NCBI GenBank assembly: GCA_951230915.1
Contig: OX579638.1
Location: 24,694,696 to 24,758,695 of the forward strand
Source of the DNA: Antitrichia curtipendula
Taxonomy: Eukaryota > Streptophyta > Bryopsida > Hypnales > Leucodontaceae
Reading direction: 5' to 3'
DNA: 64,000 bases
Shown here: in pieces, positions 9,234 to 21,643 of the stretch
Position numbering within the stretch: the first letter of the stretch is position 1
How the letters are laid out: the number at the start of each line of letters is the position of its first letter
Program-made: the position numbers and the translations under genes
The notes under the pieces: model-generated
Database searches by the model: none
Seen by the model: the letters and a program-made list of their open reading frames with translations, nothing else
Told to the model about the DNA's origin: nothing

Positions 9234-10690
9234 ATGGATTCTAGAAAGGAACGCATTCTAGTTCTATTTTCGATTATCATGGTCATAAAGTATGTCATTG
9301 TGGGCATTTTGGCATTGCAAAAACTTGCAATTTTTAAACAAAATGCCCAAATGATGATGATGGTAGTTTTTATTGCCCAAGGACGTAGGGTGAATTTTCA
9401 AAGGAAGTGTTGGCAAATTCCAAGATATGGAGGTTTTTTGGAACATACACTTATGAGGGCATTTTCAGATGGTGATTTTCGGAAGCGAATGAGGGTGAGT
9501 CCATCTACATTTCAATATCTATGTGTTCTTTTAGGGCCTGTTTTGAAGAAGAAGGATACACATCTTAGAGAAAGTATTAGTGTGGAGCGGAGGATTGCAA
9601 TAACTCTTTTTCGATTAGGTACATGTAATTCACTGCAAATGATTGGTGATTTATTTGGCGTAGGATTGAGCACAACTTCTATCATTGCGAAGGATTGTTG
9701 TGAAGCTATTAGGATTCATTTGAGACCATTGGCTTTTAAAATAACAAATCTTGCTTGGATGAAACAAATAGCCAAGGGGTTTGAAGCACTACATGGTATT
9801 CCGCTTATTCTAGGGGCAATAGATGGTAGCCACATTCCTATTATGGCACCATCTCATGACCCTGTCGCATACTATTGTTGAAAAGGATATTACTCATGTT
9901 TGCTTCAAGGAGTTGTAGATGCTGATTGCAAATTTTGGGACTATGATTTTGGATGAGCTGGACGGATTCATGATTGGGCCTTATTTCAAAAATCTGAAAT
10001 TAGAAAGATGACTATGAGAGGTGCTCTTTTACCTTACAAATTCATTAGTGATGCTGCGTATCCTATGAGACTTTGGTTTTACTCATCATTCAAGGGAAAA
10101 AGAGAAGGATTGCCTAGACAAAAAGCACATTGGAATTTTATCCAATTAAGCATCCGTATGGCTATGGAAAGGGCATTTAGAATTCTGAAAGGAAAATGGC
10201 GCATACTGTTAAAAAGAATTGACATACCACTTTGAAATGTGCCTGACGTTGTTATGGTGTCTCTATGTCTCCACGATCTGTGCATTTTAGAGAAAGATGA
10301 ATTTTCAATGGACTGGGCGAAAGAAGCAGAAAAAGAGCTGCAAGCTGAAACCAATATGTCATTAGGAAAGTTGTAAGAAATTGATATGTTCCACTCTTTG
10401 GAAGCATCAGTGCAGGAAATGAGGGAACTCCAGAAAAAAAATCCAGAAAGTAAAGAAACTGCATTCATAGAACCGGAAGAAGAAGAAGAAATTGAGAATG
10501 AAGAAAATCCAGCATGTGAAGAAACAAAGGCAAAGCGACAAGAAAAATGAGAAATATGTTGGCAGATTCAACTCGAGTTCATCTATTGCTAGCTGAGACC
10601 TTTTACAAAGGTCACTTGGCTAGAAATTCAGACATTCAGTTTGAAAACTGTATGGAAGATGACGATGATTGTAGCCTAGATGAGGAATAG
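9234..10690 (+). pseudogene. PIF/Harbinger transposase (DDE_Tnp_4 type), disrupted
   Basis: The frame opens at ATG 9234 (MDSRKER) and shows the family's order of motifs: an N-terminal helical region with FRMSPSTF-like FRKRMRVSPSTFQYL, then LFGVGLSTTS. The first catalytic Asp is in LGAIDGSHI (about 9810-9836), the second in SDAAYPM (about 10050), and the Glu in MAMERAFRILKGKWR (about 10158-10202). The coding signal goes on to an acidic tail ending near 10690. Stops interrupt it at 9879 (TGA), 9954 (TGA), 10233 (TGA) and near 10375 (TAA), and a frameshift lies near 10550. Several stops fit C-to-T or G-to-A change, as expected of methylated, silenced DNA. It is not functional as read, unless rescued by unrecognised splicing. 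Confidence 0.88.
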
Positions 10691-10696
10691 CATACT

Positions 10697-11800
10697 CTAG
10701 AGCTTATTGATCAACCGATCAAATTGGTAATCTACTCTTTCTAGCAACTCGTTTGTTCTCTCAAAGTTTTTCATCAAACATGTGCTAGTTTCTGCCATTT
10801 TCTCAAAAATATCAATGGCTCTATCATGGAAGTTTTGTTTACCTTTTGATGATGATGGTGTAGAAGTGGTTGTTGGAGATGGTGCACTCTCCACATCTGG
10901 GGCTGGATTGTCTTGACTTTGTACATTATCCGTGGTTGTAGCCAAAACATGCTTCATGATTTGCCCGGCTTGGTGGTACCATTTATCTAGAACATCATAA
11001 AATTTGCTCTCTTGCCGGTTTTTGCCCGAAATGCCATTGGCCATTTTGTCTTCTTTGTAAGAATAAAAAATGGCCTTAAACTTCTTACGGCATGCCGTAG
11101 CAATGCGGTTGAACTTAGGTAACATGACAAGCATTTTAGCATGAAGCCTCACCCACGTATCAATTCCTACAAGCAAAACACTGAAAAAATATAAAGGAGT
11201 CAAAAACGGCATTGAAAGAACAATCACATCACTTGCTTTTACTGTGAAACAAAGACTATAGAAGATATAAATGAGAAATGAAGGAGTCATTCATCAAGGG
11301 AAGGAGGTAGGTGGAGGGTTTGTCCATACCATACAAAGTCTCTCCATTGTGATAGTGGAGAGTAGGTTTCAAACCCCACCGGCAACACAACATTTGCATA
11401 TACAATGGAGGGAAAGGAGGGTCATGGTGGCCAGCGAAGGGAAAGGCCTTTAGGGCCCTAATCCAAAACCTTTTGCAAAAAAAATTCAAATTAGGATAAA
11501 AAATTTATACCTTGTTTTTTGCCGTTTCTAAGTTCTAATAAATTCAGGCTCCATCTCTCCCTTCAACGCAATCAATTGAAGCACCTCCGAGTCCTCCCAT
11601 ATTCGATTTGCCTCTTCTCCTTCTCCTTCAAATTTCACTGCTGCCTTTTTTTTGGAACTGCTTTTTTCTTCGGAACACTCTTTTGCTTAGGAGCAACTCT
11701 CTTTTTGGAAGACCTTATAATCTCACAATCGCCTCCCTCAACAACCCTCTCTTCTATTCTTTCACCATTTGTCTCTTGACTCTCTTCTCTTCTCTTCTCT
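10697..11800 (-). pseudogene. Myb/SANT-like (trihelix-type) Harbinger partner protein, disrupted
   Basis: On the minus strand the distal exon (11166-10697, after a TAG acceptor) encodes ACRKKFKAIFYSYKEDKMAN and SKFYDVLDKWYHQAG. This is the second half of the Myb/SANT-like domain carried by PIF/Harbinger elements. A Ser/Pro/Thr-rich linker and an amphipathic C-terminal segment follow. The proximal exon (about 11800-11520) holds a Lys-rich stretch resembling a nuclear signal (SSKKRVAPKQ) and, in another frame, WEDSEVLQLIALKGEME, the first half of the domain. A frameshift separates these two pieces near 11650, a stop precedes the likely donor, and no clean start codon is visible. In this superfamily the Myb-like protein helps the transposase enter the nucleus and bind the ends. 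Convergent order with the transposase fits an originally autonomous element. Confidence 0.8.
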
Positions 11801-12378
11801 TCTCTCTAACTTAAGCTGAAAAGGGTTGAAATGCTCCATAAGAAATTGGAGCCAAAAAAATTTCCAGCCCCATCAAAGACAGTTGGCTGCAAAAAAAAGG
11901 ATTTTGAGAGAAATTGTCCATCTTCTCTACTTGCAAAAAAAATGAGAGAGCTAACAAACAACAAAGAGCTACAAAAAAATTGAGAGATCTCTATCAAGAA
12001 ACACGAGAGAAAGAGAGTGAAGAAGAAGGCGCATCCTACTTGTTGCCTTGCAAAAACAATCCGCCAAGATCTAACGACTGAGATTTTCTCAGTTTTTTAT
12101 TTTTTTGAGTTTTATTTTTTCAAAATTCGACGGCCTCTCGACCAAAGTTTGGATTCCCATTTTTGCTCGACCTAAACTCAGGTCGAGAGTTCATCACCAT
12201 GTAGTAAATTTTTTGATATATTGTCAGTTTTGAGGGCAACGGCCTTTGGATTGTGTCTCTTAGTGTGGCCAAATTCTTGGGTTTTTGAAATCTGATTGGT
12301 GGAAATCGACGGACTCTCGACCTTGTGTCGTAGTGTGAAGTGGCCCTGAGGTTGTATGCCCTAAAAGCGACCATTTAA

Positions 12379-13319
12379 TCCCTAAAGGACCAAAGTGTTT
12401 TTTTTGTTAACATAGCAATTTTGGGCAGCTCACTATGAATGGAATTTATATTTTTTTTCTTTGAAATTTTCATACAACACGTGCCCGAGGAGTAGCTTTA
12501 AGGCCCAACAATTTTCATAACTTTTGACTACATGGTTAAAAAGTTATTGCATGGTATGTCACTTTCAGTCCTTGGCGGGCAGCACGGGCAGCAAAAAAAA
12601 CTTCTTTAAAAATCACTTTTTAAGAAAATAAAAATTTGAAATTGGTTCTTTAGATTTATATGTACACGGGAAGCTTTTGAATCATTCCATTTAGATCTAT
12701 GAGTCAAAAGTTATGAGGATTCTTAGTTTAAGGGTAGTTATGGAATCTCAACTCTAAAATAAACTTTGAAGTCGTTTATTTAACTCAATTTTCAATATTT
12801 TTGAAAAAAAATAAAAACATTGGGTGTAGATTGTTTATTACAACATTACAACCGTTGGGATTGGCATTTTTCAATTCCATAAATAAATTCTTCACAATTT
12901 AGTGTTTTGAATCATTCTCTATCTCTTCCTACTTACTATATTTTTCCTATATGTTGTACAATTCCAAATGATCTGAAAATTTTCAAGCATGTAGCGAACT
13001 TGCCTTCAAGAATAAATCCAAAGAGTAACCACCATTTTGGACAATTTTTTCATACAAATGTGACCTTGTGAAGGGCAGCTGCCCATTTTTTCGCAGGGAC
13101 AAAAAAAGGATTTTTGTCAATTCAAACGCTATTATCTTGCAATCCACATGGTGAAAATTTCTGAAATTTTTTCCACATCTTCTTAAACAAGTTTACTACA
13201 AGATTCTATGGTTACATGTGTCCAAAAATTATTTTTTTCTAAAATTTGGCACTAGTATTAGAAATGGCAATTTTTTTTGGAGCGTTTTTGGTGAAAACAT
13301 AGTCAAAAACATTTAGGGG
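12379..13319 (+). mobile_element. TTAA-flanked non-coding element, family 2
   Basis: The left end TCCCTAAAGGACCA and right end ATTTAGGGG have TTAA on both sides (12375-12378 and 13320-13323). The body is related to the copies at 44142, 54737 and 57137. The target is readable in relatives at 48.42 and 48.91 kb, where AGCGACCATTTAAGAG carries one uninterrupted TTAA. It lies 32 bp from the Harbinger right end, in the same older repeat. No coding capacity. Confidence 0.78.
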
Positions 13320-13323
13320 TTAA

Positions 13324-14686
13324 GGGCTGGTCCACTTTTTTCATAGGTTTTTGTGGACAAAAATATTTTTAGATCATTTTTCAAAGAAAGAAAATAGATG
13401 TAGTACCTAATGCAAGTGGTTTTGTGTTTTTTTCAAGTATTTTTGAATTACTTATAAATTTTCAAAGATTCAGGGCATAGGCACCTATATGTGACTATAG
13501 GTCTCCAAAAATCCGTCCACTTGCAACTTGTAAAGAAATGTGGAGAAATCAAAGAAAATGATTGGCTCTTGTAATAGAAAAATAAATTTTCCTCGATTCA
13601 TTCAATTGTTAAAGTGGTCCATTCGAGGATCACCTCGTCTCTATTTTCTAGCTAATAATAGGGGCAATTATAGAATATTGTAGATGTTTAAAACATAATG
13701 TACATCCCCGAATATTTCAATAACTATTTATGTACAACAAAGGTAGATATTTATATAGTGTGTAATGTCGATTAATTAGTATGGGTCTCTTTAAAAACCC
13801 TATTGAATGTAGTTTGAATTTTGAATTGATCTAGGCCTAATCTCTAGTCAAGTGCTTTAGTCTTTTTAGACATGGATTCTATTAGTGTAAATTTGTAAAC
13901 CATGTGTTAAATTTGTAAATGTATAAGATTTCTAAATTTGAAGTTAATTGAAATAAAATAGTATTTCCTACTAGAAAAATTACATTTTACTAAGCAACTT
14001 TGAATATAAATAACTTCTTTGAACTTGGGCCGAAATAACCCTTAAGTGCTCTAATGTTCAATTTTTGGACGATGAACAGATTCATATTCTTGTTTCTCTC
14101 TCATTATTGCTTGGATGAAAGTCATCCTAATTTGTGAAGATACTTTATCAAGTTCTTGTCCTATCTAATGGTTGACTCTGGTGTTAGTAGAGTACATATA
14201 TTTTCCTAAAATCACAAATGTGGAAGTATGTCAAGTGGTTGACCATGCCAAAATTGCATTGAATCTAGTTCAAAACACGATTTGCAAAAATGAAGTCACA
14301 GATTTAAAAAACACAAAAACTTCAAAAAATCACTAGTTCAAGAGAACCTCATTTCAAATCCATTCCATCAAGTTCGACTCAAAAAAGTGATAATATTTTG
14401 TTTGTAATCAAATTTAGATTGAATTTTAAAATTTCCCTTTCAAAATTTATAAAAATATATATTGGTGATATCATTGGTAAATCTAACCATTAGATTACAA
14501 AAAAAATTGGTGTTATTAACCATTAAATATTGGTGATCGCATTGGTAAAAAAATATATTGGTGATAGCATAGGTAAAATTTACATCTTTTATTCATAAAT
14601 CAAATCCAAAATATTCTTCTAAATAGTACTTTATAATGATTTTTTATGAAATCATCAATTCTGGAAAAGACTCTGGACATATAGGG
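13324..14686. repeat. Remainder of the dispersed repeat disrupted by Harbinger and TTAA insertions
   Basis: About 13370-13620 matches 48.46-48.70 kb and part of the element at 36316-37194 (for example GGCACCTAT.TGTGACTATAGGTCT). The stretch ends with ATATAGGGG followed by TTAA (14687-14690), a possible right terminus of a further TTAA-type element whose left end is unclear. No gene seen. Confidence 0.5.
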
Positions 14687-14690
14687 GTTA

Positions 14691-16513
14691 AAAAACACTC
14701 AATTTGTCCTGTTAGTGTACATGGCACTCACTGATGTTTACCAAAGTCATACTATTTTGAATTAGTATAATTTGAAACATTGTACTGTACCAAGAATAAT
14801 TTTTTTGTCGTGAGTAGTTTCCCCCCACTGTTACGACACATCTGTGTACCAGACTTTTAACTTTTTTTTCGCGCGCAGCTGAAATTCATTGGAGTTTTCT
14901 TTCTCTTTTTCATTTCCGCCAAGAGGAAGAGGACTGCATTGCCTGTTTATAGTAAGCGGCGTCCGTCCATCGGAGTACGTGAAGTGTGAACACCACAATC
15001 AAATGAAAGTGAAAGGACCGGCGGTGTCTCGCTCGTCCTTTGTGGTGTCGTCATTGACTTCGGCGTACGCACCAGCTTGTTATACGTTAAGCCGAATCAT
15101 GACCTCCTAAACATAGTCTACCAACACCGAAATATGTCATGGGAATCTAGTGTGACACTGTACATTACAGTGCTGTAGTGTGATTTTCGCATCCATCTGG
15201 AATTTCGTAGCAAATAACAAGCAAAGGGGATGCACCTGATGCTACAGAGAATCACCAATTAGATTGGAAACATTTGGGTAAAATAAGGTCAGTTTGGAAT
15301 TGCATTAGGAAAAACAAATATGCAGAGAACGATTTCTCACAACACAGTACTGTAATGGTACACATATTGCAAGCTTACAATATTGTAATAATACATACTA
15401 TGAGCACAGACGATACCAATTTTTTTTGGACAAAATCTGAGGCTTATTTTAACTAGTGTAGTGTTCTCTCAAACCACGGAACTATTTTTGGGGGCAGAGT
15501 AGTACGGAGTATCAACAGTATGGTGGCGTGAGAAAATTTAAAAAATGTGGAATTTGGATGCCTCTCACTGCCCAGGTTGTCCATTTTTGACGTCGAGCTT
15601 TCTGCGCATGATTTCAGGGCTAAGAAAAGATCATTGGCGGAGTGAGCCTGGAGAGATTCAGGGTGCCGGAATCTTCCTGGAGCTTCCGTCGTCACAGCAG
15701 TGTCCGTCTGTCCGTCTGGCGAAAGAATATTGGGAAAAATGTACTCAATAAGCCAAAGTCTGGATTCAGTTCTCTGCATTTTAATTTAACCCCGGTTGTC
15801 ATTGAAACCTAGCCCGCAGGTTCCGAGCTCACCTCGGCGTTGTATTTATCACACCTTCCCAGCTAAGTCTGGCACGTTTCCCACATTTGTTTAGGATTGA
15901 TGATTGAATCCATGGTGTGGATCACCGGCTTGTCGTGACAGTAGTTTCACTTCAATAAACCCAGTTCAAATTCGGAATCATACAATGCAAATATACATTA
16001 TTTGTAAATCGTTTTTCATCTTTTCCTGTGGAGCTCAGAACATCCTCCAAATGCTTCTACTACTTTAGTTTGTCCCAACAATGCATGTGATACTAATTTT
16101 ACCAAGTCACACTGTTTTGAGTTAGTGCAAGTTACTATATTACTATATTATATGAATTTCCACAAAAAAAGGAAGATTTGTAGTGATACTAATTTAGTAA
16201 ATTTTTAGGGTGTTACTAATCCCCCTCCTTCACTAAAAACTAATAGGACAAATAAATGTATTCTACAGTGCTTCATCTCACTCTAAATATCAAAAGATTC
16301 TAAACCAATGACTTCAATTTCCTTTCCACGCAAAAACATCCTCATTAGTGCTTCCAAAGTTCACTTTTCTACCAAATTTTGTTCTGAGAAGCCACACTCA
16401 CTAACTACGCTCGCTGGATTGAGGTAGCTAGCATGCCTAACCAACTAACCATAAGGGTGGACTTCTATGTACAAAAAACAACCAAACTTTGCAAGAAAGA
16501 CAAAGATCTGCCT
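14691..16513. other. Intergenic, mixed composition, nothing recognised
   Basis: Short reading frames here look random. Isolated TACGGAGTA motifs (near 15498) resemble miniature-element ends but have no partner I can pair with confidence. Confidence 0.45.
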
Positions 16514-16988
16514 TACTCCGTATTACGACTACAGTACTGCGACGGTGCGCCCTTCGAATCCGGCACTGGTGACACTCACAGCCAAAATTAGAAGGTTGCA
16601 TCCAACGAAAGAATTACTGCCTCGTACACATGCAGCGTTCACGCAGATAAAAGTGCGCGCAACGTGAAAGGAAATCGCCGAGAATGCTGCGTCAGGACGA
16701 TGAACAACCCGCCAGTACTGTAGTGAGCGGGATTTGGCCGAGAGTATACTTCGGACGGGGATTACCTCTTTCCGCTGCTTTTACGTCTTGCAGCTCACCA
16801 ATTAACTCCCTGCGAAAAGCTTCCTTGCGGGAGTCACAACAGTTGTCAAACGGTCCGTCCGTGAGTGGGCCTCCCCCTCAATCGCGGTGGGGATTCATCT
16901 ACTGTTCGCAGGGATGGCGAGAGCATAGTTTGTGATCGCACGCTGCGAGGAACATGTCACAGAACTTGCCCAGTCGTAATACGGAGTA
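16514..16988. mobile_element. Possible Stowaway-like element upstream of the O-fucosyltransferase gene
   Basis: TACTCCGTATTACGACT (16514-16530) is exactly inverted at 16972-16988. Read as TA plus CTCCGTATTACGACT, the ends and TA flanks resemble Stowaway (Tc1/mariner-type) elements. The interior is unusually GC-rich for such an element and could instead be promoter DNA that happens to lie between two inverted motifs. Confidence 0.38.
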
Positions 16989-17681
16989 GCTCGTTAGAGT
17001 TTCAGTGCAAATTTGTTCGCCTTCTAGACTTTGGGGGTTGGAGTTCGTGGAGTCGAGATTCAAGCTAGATGGAGGTCACGAATGTTGACAGTTGCGTGAG
17101 ACTTCCATGTACAGTCGAGCGGAAGATTGAGAAGGATTTGATAGTGCTCTTTGCCACGATTTTGTAAGGGTCGATCTCGGTTTCTTTCAGTTTCGTGCTC
17201 TTCTCTGGCTCTTCTTCACTTACGCGTCGTGGAATTTGATGTCAAAATCCGAATCTGGTGCTCCTTAAGTTCAACTGCTCTCGCACCCAGGTATTTGAAG
17301 TGGATAATAAGCCTCAAGGATATTTGCCTCCAGGATCTCTGAGTTGTTTCGACGATTGTCACTGAGCTTGTATACAGTCATGTTGGTCTTGTTTCAGTGG
17401 GTCAAAGTTACGACAAGTTTGTAGTGCACAAGCTCTAAGAACTAGAATTAGTGTAGATCTGAGATTCCAGATGAGCGTCTGGAATGGGCCGGTTTCTTGA
17501 AGTTTTGCGATTTTTGACGAATTTGGCGAATTGTCGACCTGGCTGTCTGCAGAGACGAGTAAAACTCAAACGCGGTCATGACCGTGAAGCTTATTAGAGA
17601 TTGGAGGTAAGGATGCATGTGCATTCGCCTGCAAGGTAAGCGGTGCGCGTCCTCATCTTCACATCGTTGGATTGATCGACA
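16989..17681 (+). promoter_or_regulatory. Promoter and 5' leader region of the O-fucosyltransferase gene
   Basis: The GC content rises toward the ATG at 17682. Upstream ATGs are present, for example a 34-codon frame starting at 17070 (MEVTNVDS), which would be an upstream ORF if it is transcribed. The transcription start cannot be placed from sequence. Confidence 0.35.
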
Positions 17682-20600
17682 ATGGGCAGTTCCAAGTTAT
17701 GGCGATTCTCCGGCCAAATGCCGACCTCCATTCAAGCCGCCGTGTTGATCGTCAGCCTGATCCTTGTCCTGTGTTCCGTCAGTTACCAGATGCTGCCGAC
17801 CAGCTCTTTGGATAACAACTTCAGTGACCTACTTCTCGGCGTCTCGTGGGGCGCCACCAGCATCAAGAACAATACCCAGTTCGACAATGCCGGAAACACC
17901 AACAGTACTGCGGTCGCCCCTGCTGTGGACAATCTGTACTATCCCCCTACACAACAACCTTCCGAAAATTTCTCGTTCCTCGTCCCTACGATAGCGCCTT
18001 CGGTGGATCTCTCCGTGTCGGAAGCTCCTGGTGATGCGCCACTCCCTCACATCGAGACTACTTTGCCTGGAAATGGTTCAAGCTCCGTTGGACCGGAGAT
18101 ATCAAACACGACGAGCCTTGTGGCGCCAGCGCCCTCTGTCACCGTACGCCTCGCTTAAACCCTGAATTTTGGGCGCAAAAGTTTCTGTGGTGGGTGATTC
18201 AAATTTCTGTGAGTTCGATTCAGTTGTGTTGCATGGGCTCATGAGATTGTGATTTTCAGGGGGAAGACGCTCGGGAGAAATTCATGTTCCCGGTCTTGAC
18301 TTGGCGAGTCGGAGCAGGGAATCAGTTCATGGAATACATTAATGCGGCCGTCATAGCCCGGTCGCTAAACCGCACGTTGTGTCTTACGCCTTTCTTTCCA
18401 GGGCCGTCAAGACACGTCGGGGCTAATCGATCGCGAGGCTTTAGAGCATTTTCACGAGAAGGTTAGTCAAAATGGTTTTCAATCACTTGTGCGGCTTATC
18501 CTTTCCCCGACTCTAGTGTGACAACGGGATTCAAAGGTTCAAGATCACCAAGTTTCATGGGTTTGTGTCAAATTTTCATGGCCTGGATTGTTCCTGAGGA
18601 TTTTGTATTCCAGCTGCAAATGTCGATCAAATTAGTGGATGGTAAGATTAGGTTACCTCCATGATTGATTGTTTCGTGAATGCTATCGTGGTGGCAGGGA
18701 CTGTGCACCCGGGATTGGCATGGGAGGACCGATTCGAAGTGTCGTCTCTCTCGAGATTCACCCGCGTTGCATCTCTGGAGCGGTGCTTTCGAGAATGCGC
18801 CTACACCCTTGACGACATTTGGATGCTGAAGACATCGCGGGAACCGATCATTGAAATGTGGAAGCAATATCCTTCCCCAAACGTACGTCTCTTTACTACA
18901 ATGTGTCTGTGACTATGCCGTAGATCGAAATTGCGAGTAGGGAATTGACGAATCGGGAACTTCTCATTGCAGGATTCCATGAACTTGAACTGGGACTACT
19001 TGAAGTGGACGAGGACGGAGGATATCACGGCCGCCCTCGGCAAACGCAACGAGCGCTGTGTCGGAATGTATGGCATGTTTCCGGGACTGCGATGGAGAGG
19101 CGCATTTTTAGCCGTCTCCGCTTTTCTACAACCCGCTCCTCCCATCGTGGAACTCGCGGACACGCTTCAGAAATATGCTCTCGGGGAGAACACTCCCTAC
19201 TTGGCAGGTACGAGAAAATTTCGTGTAGCGGGTGACTACCAAATTTCCATTTCTAACCGACTTGATAGTCGGAATCACGCCAATTCAAGTCACTCATATT
19301 GATTCTGGCTCTGTAATCGTACATACCATCATAAGTACAATCATAAATTTCTTAAATAGTGGATTCGACTCATCGATCGTATATGCCCTCATGCATAAAA
19401 TCACAAAAGAATCTTACATATTGATTCGACTCTGTTCTTACAGTTCACTGGCGATTTGAGGAGTCGGAATGTGGGGTACACAACATCGGACTCTGCTTCG
19501 TGCGATGTGAAGACGGCTCCGTGATTGACACCGGCCTGCCCTCACAAGCCAAAGAGTGGCATGATGCGGCTAAGATTCAATGCAACAGAGACGGCCATTT
19601 CCGAGGAGTGACTTTGGACAAGACGGACATCTTAGATGCCATTCAGGAACGCGCTGGCAAGCATAACGTCGGCACGATCTACTTTGCAACAGACGGTTGG
19701 ATGCGAGGACCGCAAGGCGTTCGCCTCGTGCGGGAGACCGTTGAGGGCCTGCGGCAACGAGGGCTCACGGTCGTCGGGCTATGGAAGGTGCCCGGATTGT
19801 CCAACTTCAACGACAGCAAATTCTTCGACCCTGTGGAAACCTTCGGGCCCAACAACGAGGTACGCAGCCAAATTAGTTTTAGGGTTTCGGCGCTTGCATT
19901 TGCACATCTTAAACGATCATACGGAGCAAGGTTCAATGCTCTAAAACAGGTCCCGTTTTTCAAATCGCTCCTACAAAAATAGGTTAAAGAGGTCACATTG
20001 GGTTCTTTGAATGATCCTTTCTCCAAGAGGTTAAAAGAAGCACGGATGTATGATTTCTAGGGTGGTGGTCAAGGGGAGTGTAGAGACTTGTATTTTGCTC
20101 CCACTACCAAACGAAAATGACGAGAATGAGGAAACCAAACGCTTCCCAGTTCAAAATATCATAATTAATTCTACAAATCTCTGAAAAACATGTTTCAAAT
20201 TGCTTTTTCAATCATTGCATTGTATCTTTTCAAGAGACCTCGCTTCATACTTTTTTGACTAGAAGATACTGGTCTGAGCTCTGACTCATCCCGCTGCTGC
20301 AGGACCTCAGCGGCGCACAGATAGCGCTTGTGGAGCAGGAGCTGTGCTCGCGAGCGGACTCTTTCATGGGCAGCGGGCAATCCACCTGGAGCCTGGCCGT
20401 GTTCCGGGTGCGATTGGCACGGCGACGCGTCAGGCAGATTGTGGAAGTGGCGGAGCGTGACAGAAGCGTGGATCTGAAGGACCGCAAGGCTGTGGACCGT
20501 CTCATCTCCGACACGCTGCTCAAGGACCTGCACCCTGCAGGTCTGCATTGCCGGTACCTGCTGTACATGAAACGCTACTCCGTGAACGAGACCGTTGAGA

Positions 20601-20698
20601 CCAACGCCGACGAATACCCCGACGGCTGGTTGGATCTGGAGGCTTGCGAGGGACGCATTGGCCGCGGCGGTCGTTGCGTAGTGGCTCAGTGTTTTTGA
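17682..20698 (+). CDS. GDP-fucose O-fucosyltransferase family protein, six exons
   Basis: Exons are 17682-18143, 18260-18461, 18698-18882, 18973-19207, 19444-19859 and 20303-20698. All introns are GT-AG, phases fit, and the product is 631 residues. The N-terminus is a type II signal anchor (hydrophobic about 17-33, QAAVLIVSLILVLCSV), then a Ser/Asn/Pro-rich lumenal stem with several N-glycosylation sequons. The catalytic region begins at about 166 with TWRVGAGNQFMEYINAAVIA followed by RSLNRTLC, the GDP-fucose-binding start of the family (usually GxxNxQ..NAVxxARxLNRTL). VHWRFEESECG (362-372) matches the conserved H-R-F-E loop. FMGSGQSTWSLAVFRVR (about 521-537) matches the C-terminal F-x-G-x-x-S-S/T block. 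It should be a Golgi membrane glycosyltransferase; the acceptor is unknown. It is tail to tail with MAD2. Confidence 0.88.
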
Positions 20699-21643
20699 AG
20701 ACTGTACATTATTGTTACCAGGAATATAACTGCATTGGTAACTAGGTTGCCAATTCCTTCTTCATTGACATCCAGGTGGTGAGATAGGATAGCCCTTTGA
20801 GTCTGATAAATTTTGGAAATTGCCTCCTGGACTAGCTTCGCGCAGGTAGTCAGAAAATTACGCTAGTGCCCAGATGCAAGGTGATTTTTTTAGGGGACCC
20901 GACGCTCGAATGTGTGTCCTCCGCTAGGCAGTACGGTAAAGTTGGTTAGTGAAATTTCGCACAGAAATGTATTTTTGACACTTGGACGAAAAGGGTTTCA
21001 GACATCTGAGATTTTCATTCAAAGTATCGTGATCAGTTCAAAAGCCATCTATAAGTGTATGAGATGAAATGCCGAAGAATTTTCTGCCTGTAGAATTGTG
21101 TTTGCCAAACGATAGAGACGATTTGCTGAGTAGTTGCTGCTCAGTACTGTCAAATTAAGGTTGTGGCAAGCCGCAAGCGACTGTCACGATGTTCTACTTG
21201 ACAATTGTTTAAAATGACATTCTAAACCTTCCAGCGAACCTCTCTTGTTTGTACAGCTTTCATCTTCTTTCGAAATCATCTCGAGGTTCCTCTCTGTTGT
21301 ATGACAGCGTGCATGCTTTCCCCGATGCATGTGGTGGGTGACATTGACTTCATCCGTGACAAGGTAAAAGTTCTTCTGCGACAGGTAAATAAATATGATG
21401 GCAAACGTTGCGAGCAAGTCATTGATATACTGTATTGCGGAATATTGAATTATGCTGTGGTATTTACATCATTGATCGATGAGCCTAATGGCAGAACTGC
21501 GGAAGTTCATGGGCCAAGAGCTTTGGCCTTTGACTGGTTCTTCAGATATCCATCTATTTGACAAATTACAACACTCAGACATCGATCTGTCAACCTGGTA
21601 ATGAAACATTCTGAAATAGAGGTGTTCAACTCCCGTTCAGACA
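20699..21643. other. Intergenic between convergent genes
   Basis: This should hold the 3' ends of the O-fucosyltransferase (+) and MAD2 (-) transcripts. No additional gene seen. Confidence 0.5.

Larger units (their letters stand above)
8907..12346. mobile_element. PIF/Harbinger DNA transposon, 3.4 kb, decayed
   Basis: The left end GGGCGGCTTCACACTATGG is matched in inverted form by the right end (TAGTGTGAAGTGGCCC, 12331-12346). The flanks are TAA (8904-8906) and TGA (12347-12349), one change from the TAA target duplication of this superfamily. An unoccupied relative at about 48.84-48.93 kb reads through the site with TAA (AAATTGAA..TAAGGTTGTATGC). Inside, a DDE transposase remnant (+) and a Myb/SANT-like remnant (-) point toward each other. 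Both genes carry stops or frameshifts, so this copy is not autonomous. It sits in a dispersed repeat that also received the TTAA element at 12379. Confidence 0.88.

Noticed and set aside
11519..11814. Plus-strand open frames over the Myb-like gene
   Set aside because: They are antisense to the Lys-rich and acidic stretches of the Harbinger Myb-like remnant.
16540..16570. A tRNA gene suggested by a TTCGAATCC motif near 16555
   Set aside because: No acceptor stem, D-arm or anticodon stem can be drawn around it.
17764..18050. Alternative-frame open reading frames over O-fucosyltransferase exon 1
   Set aside because: GC-rich coding sequence leaves other frames open; only the chosen frame gives a membrane anchor and joins exon 2 in phase.
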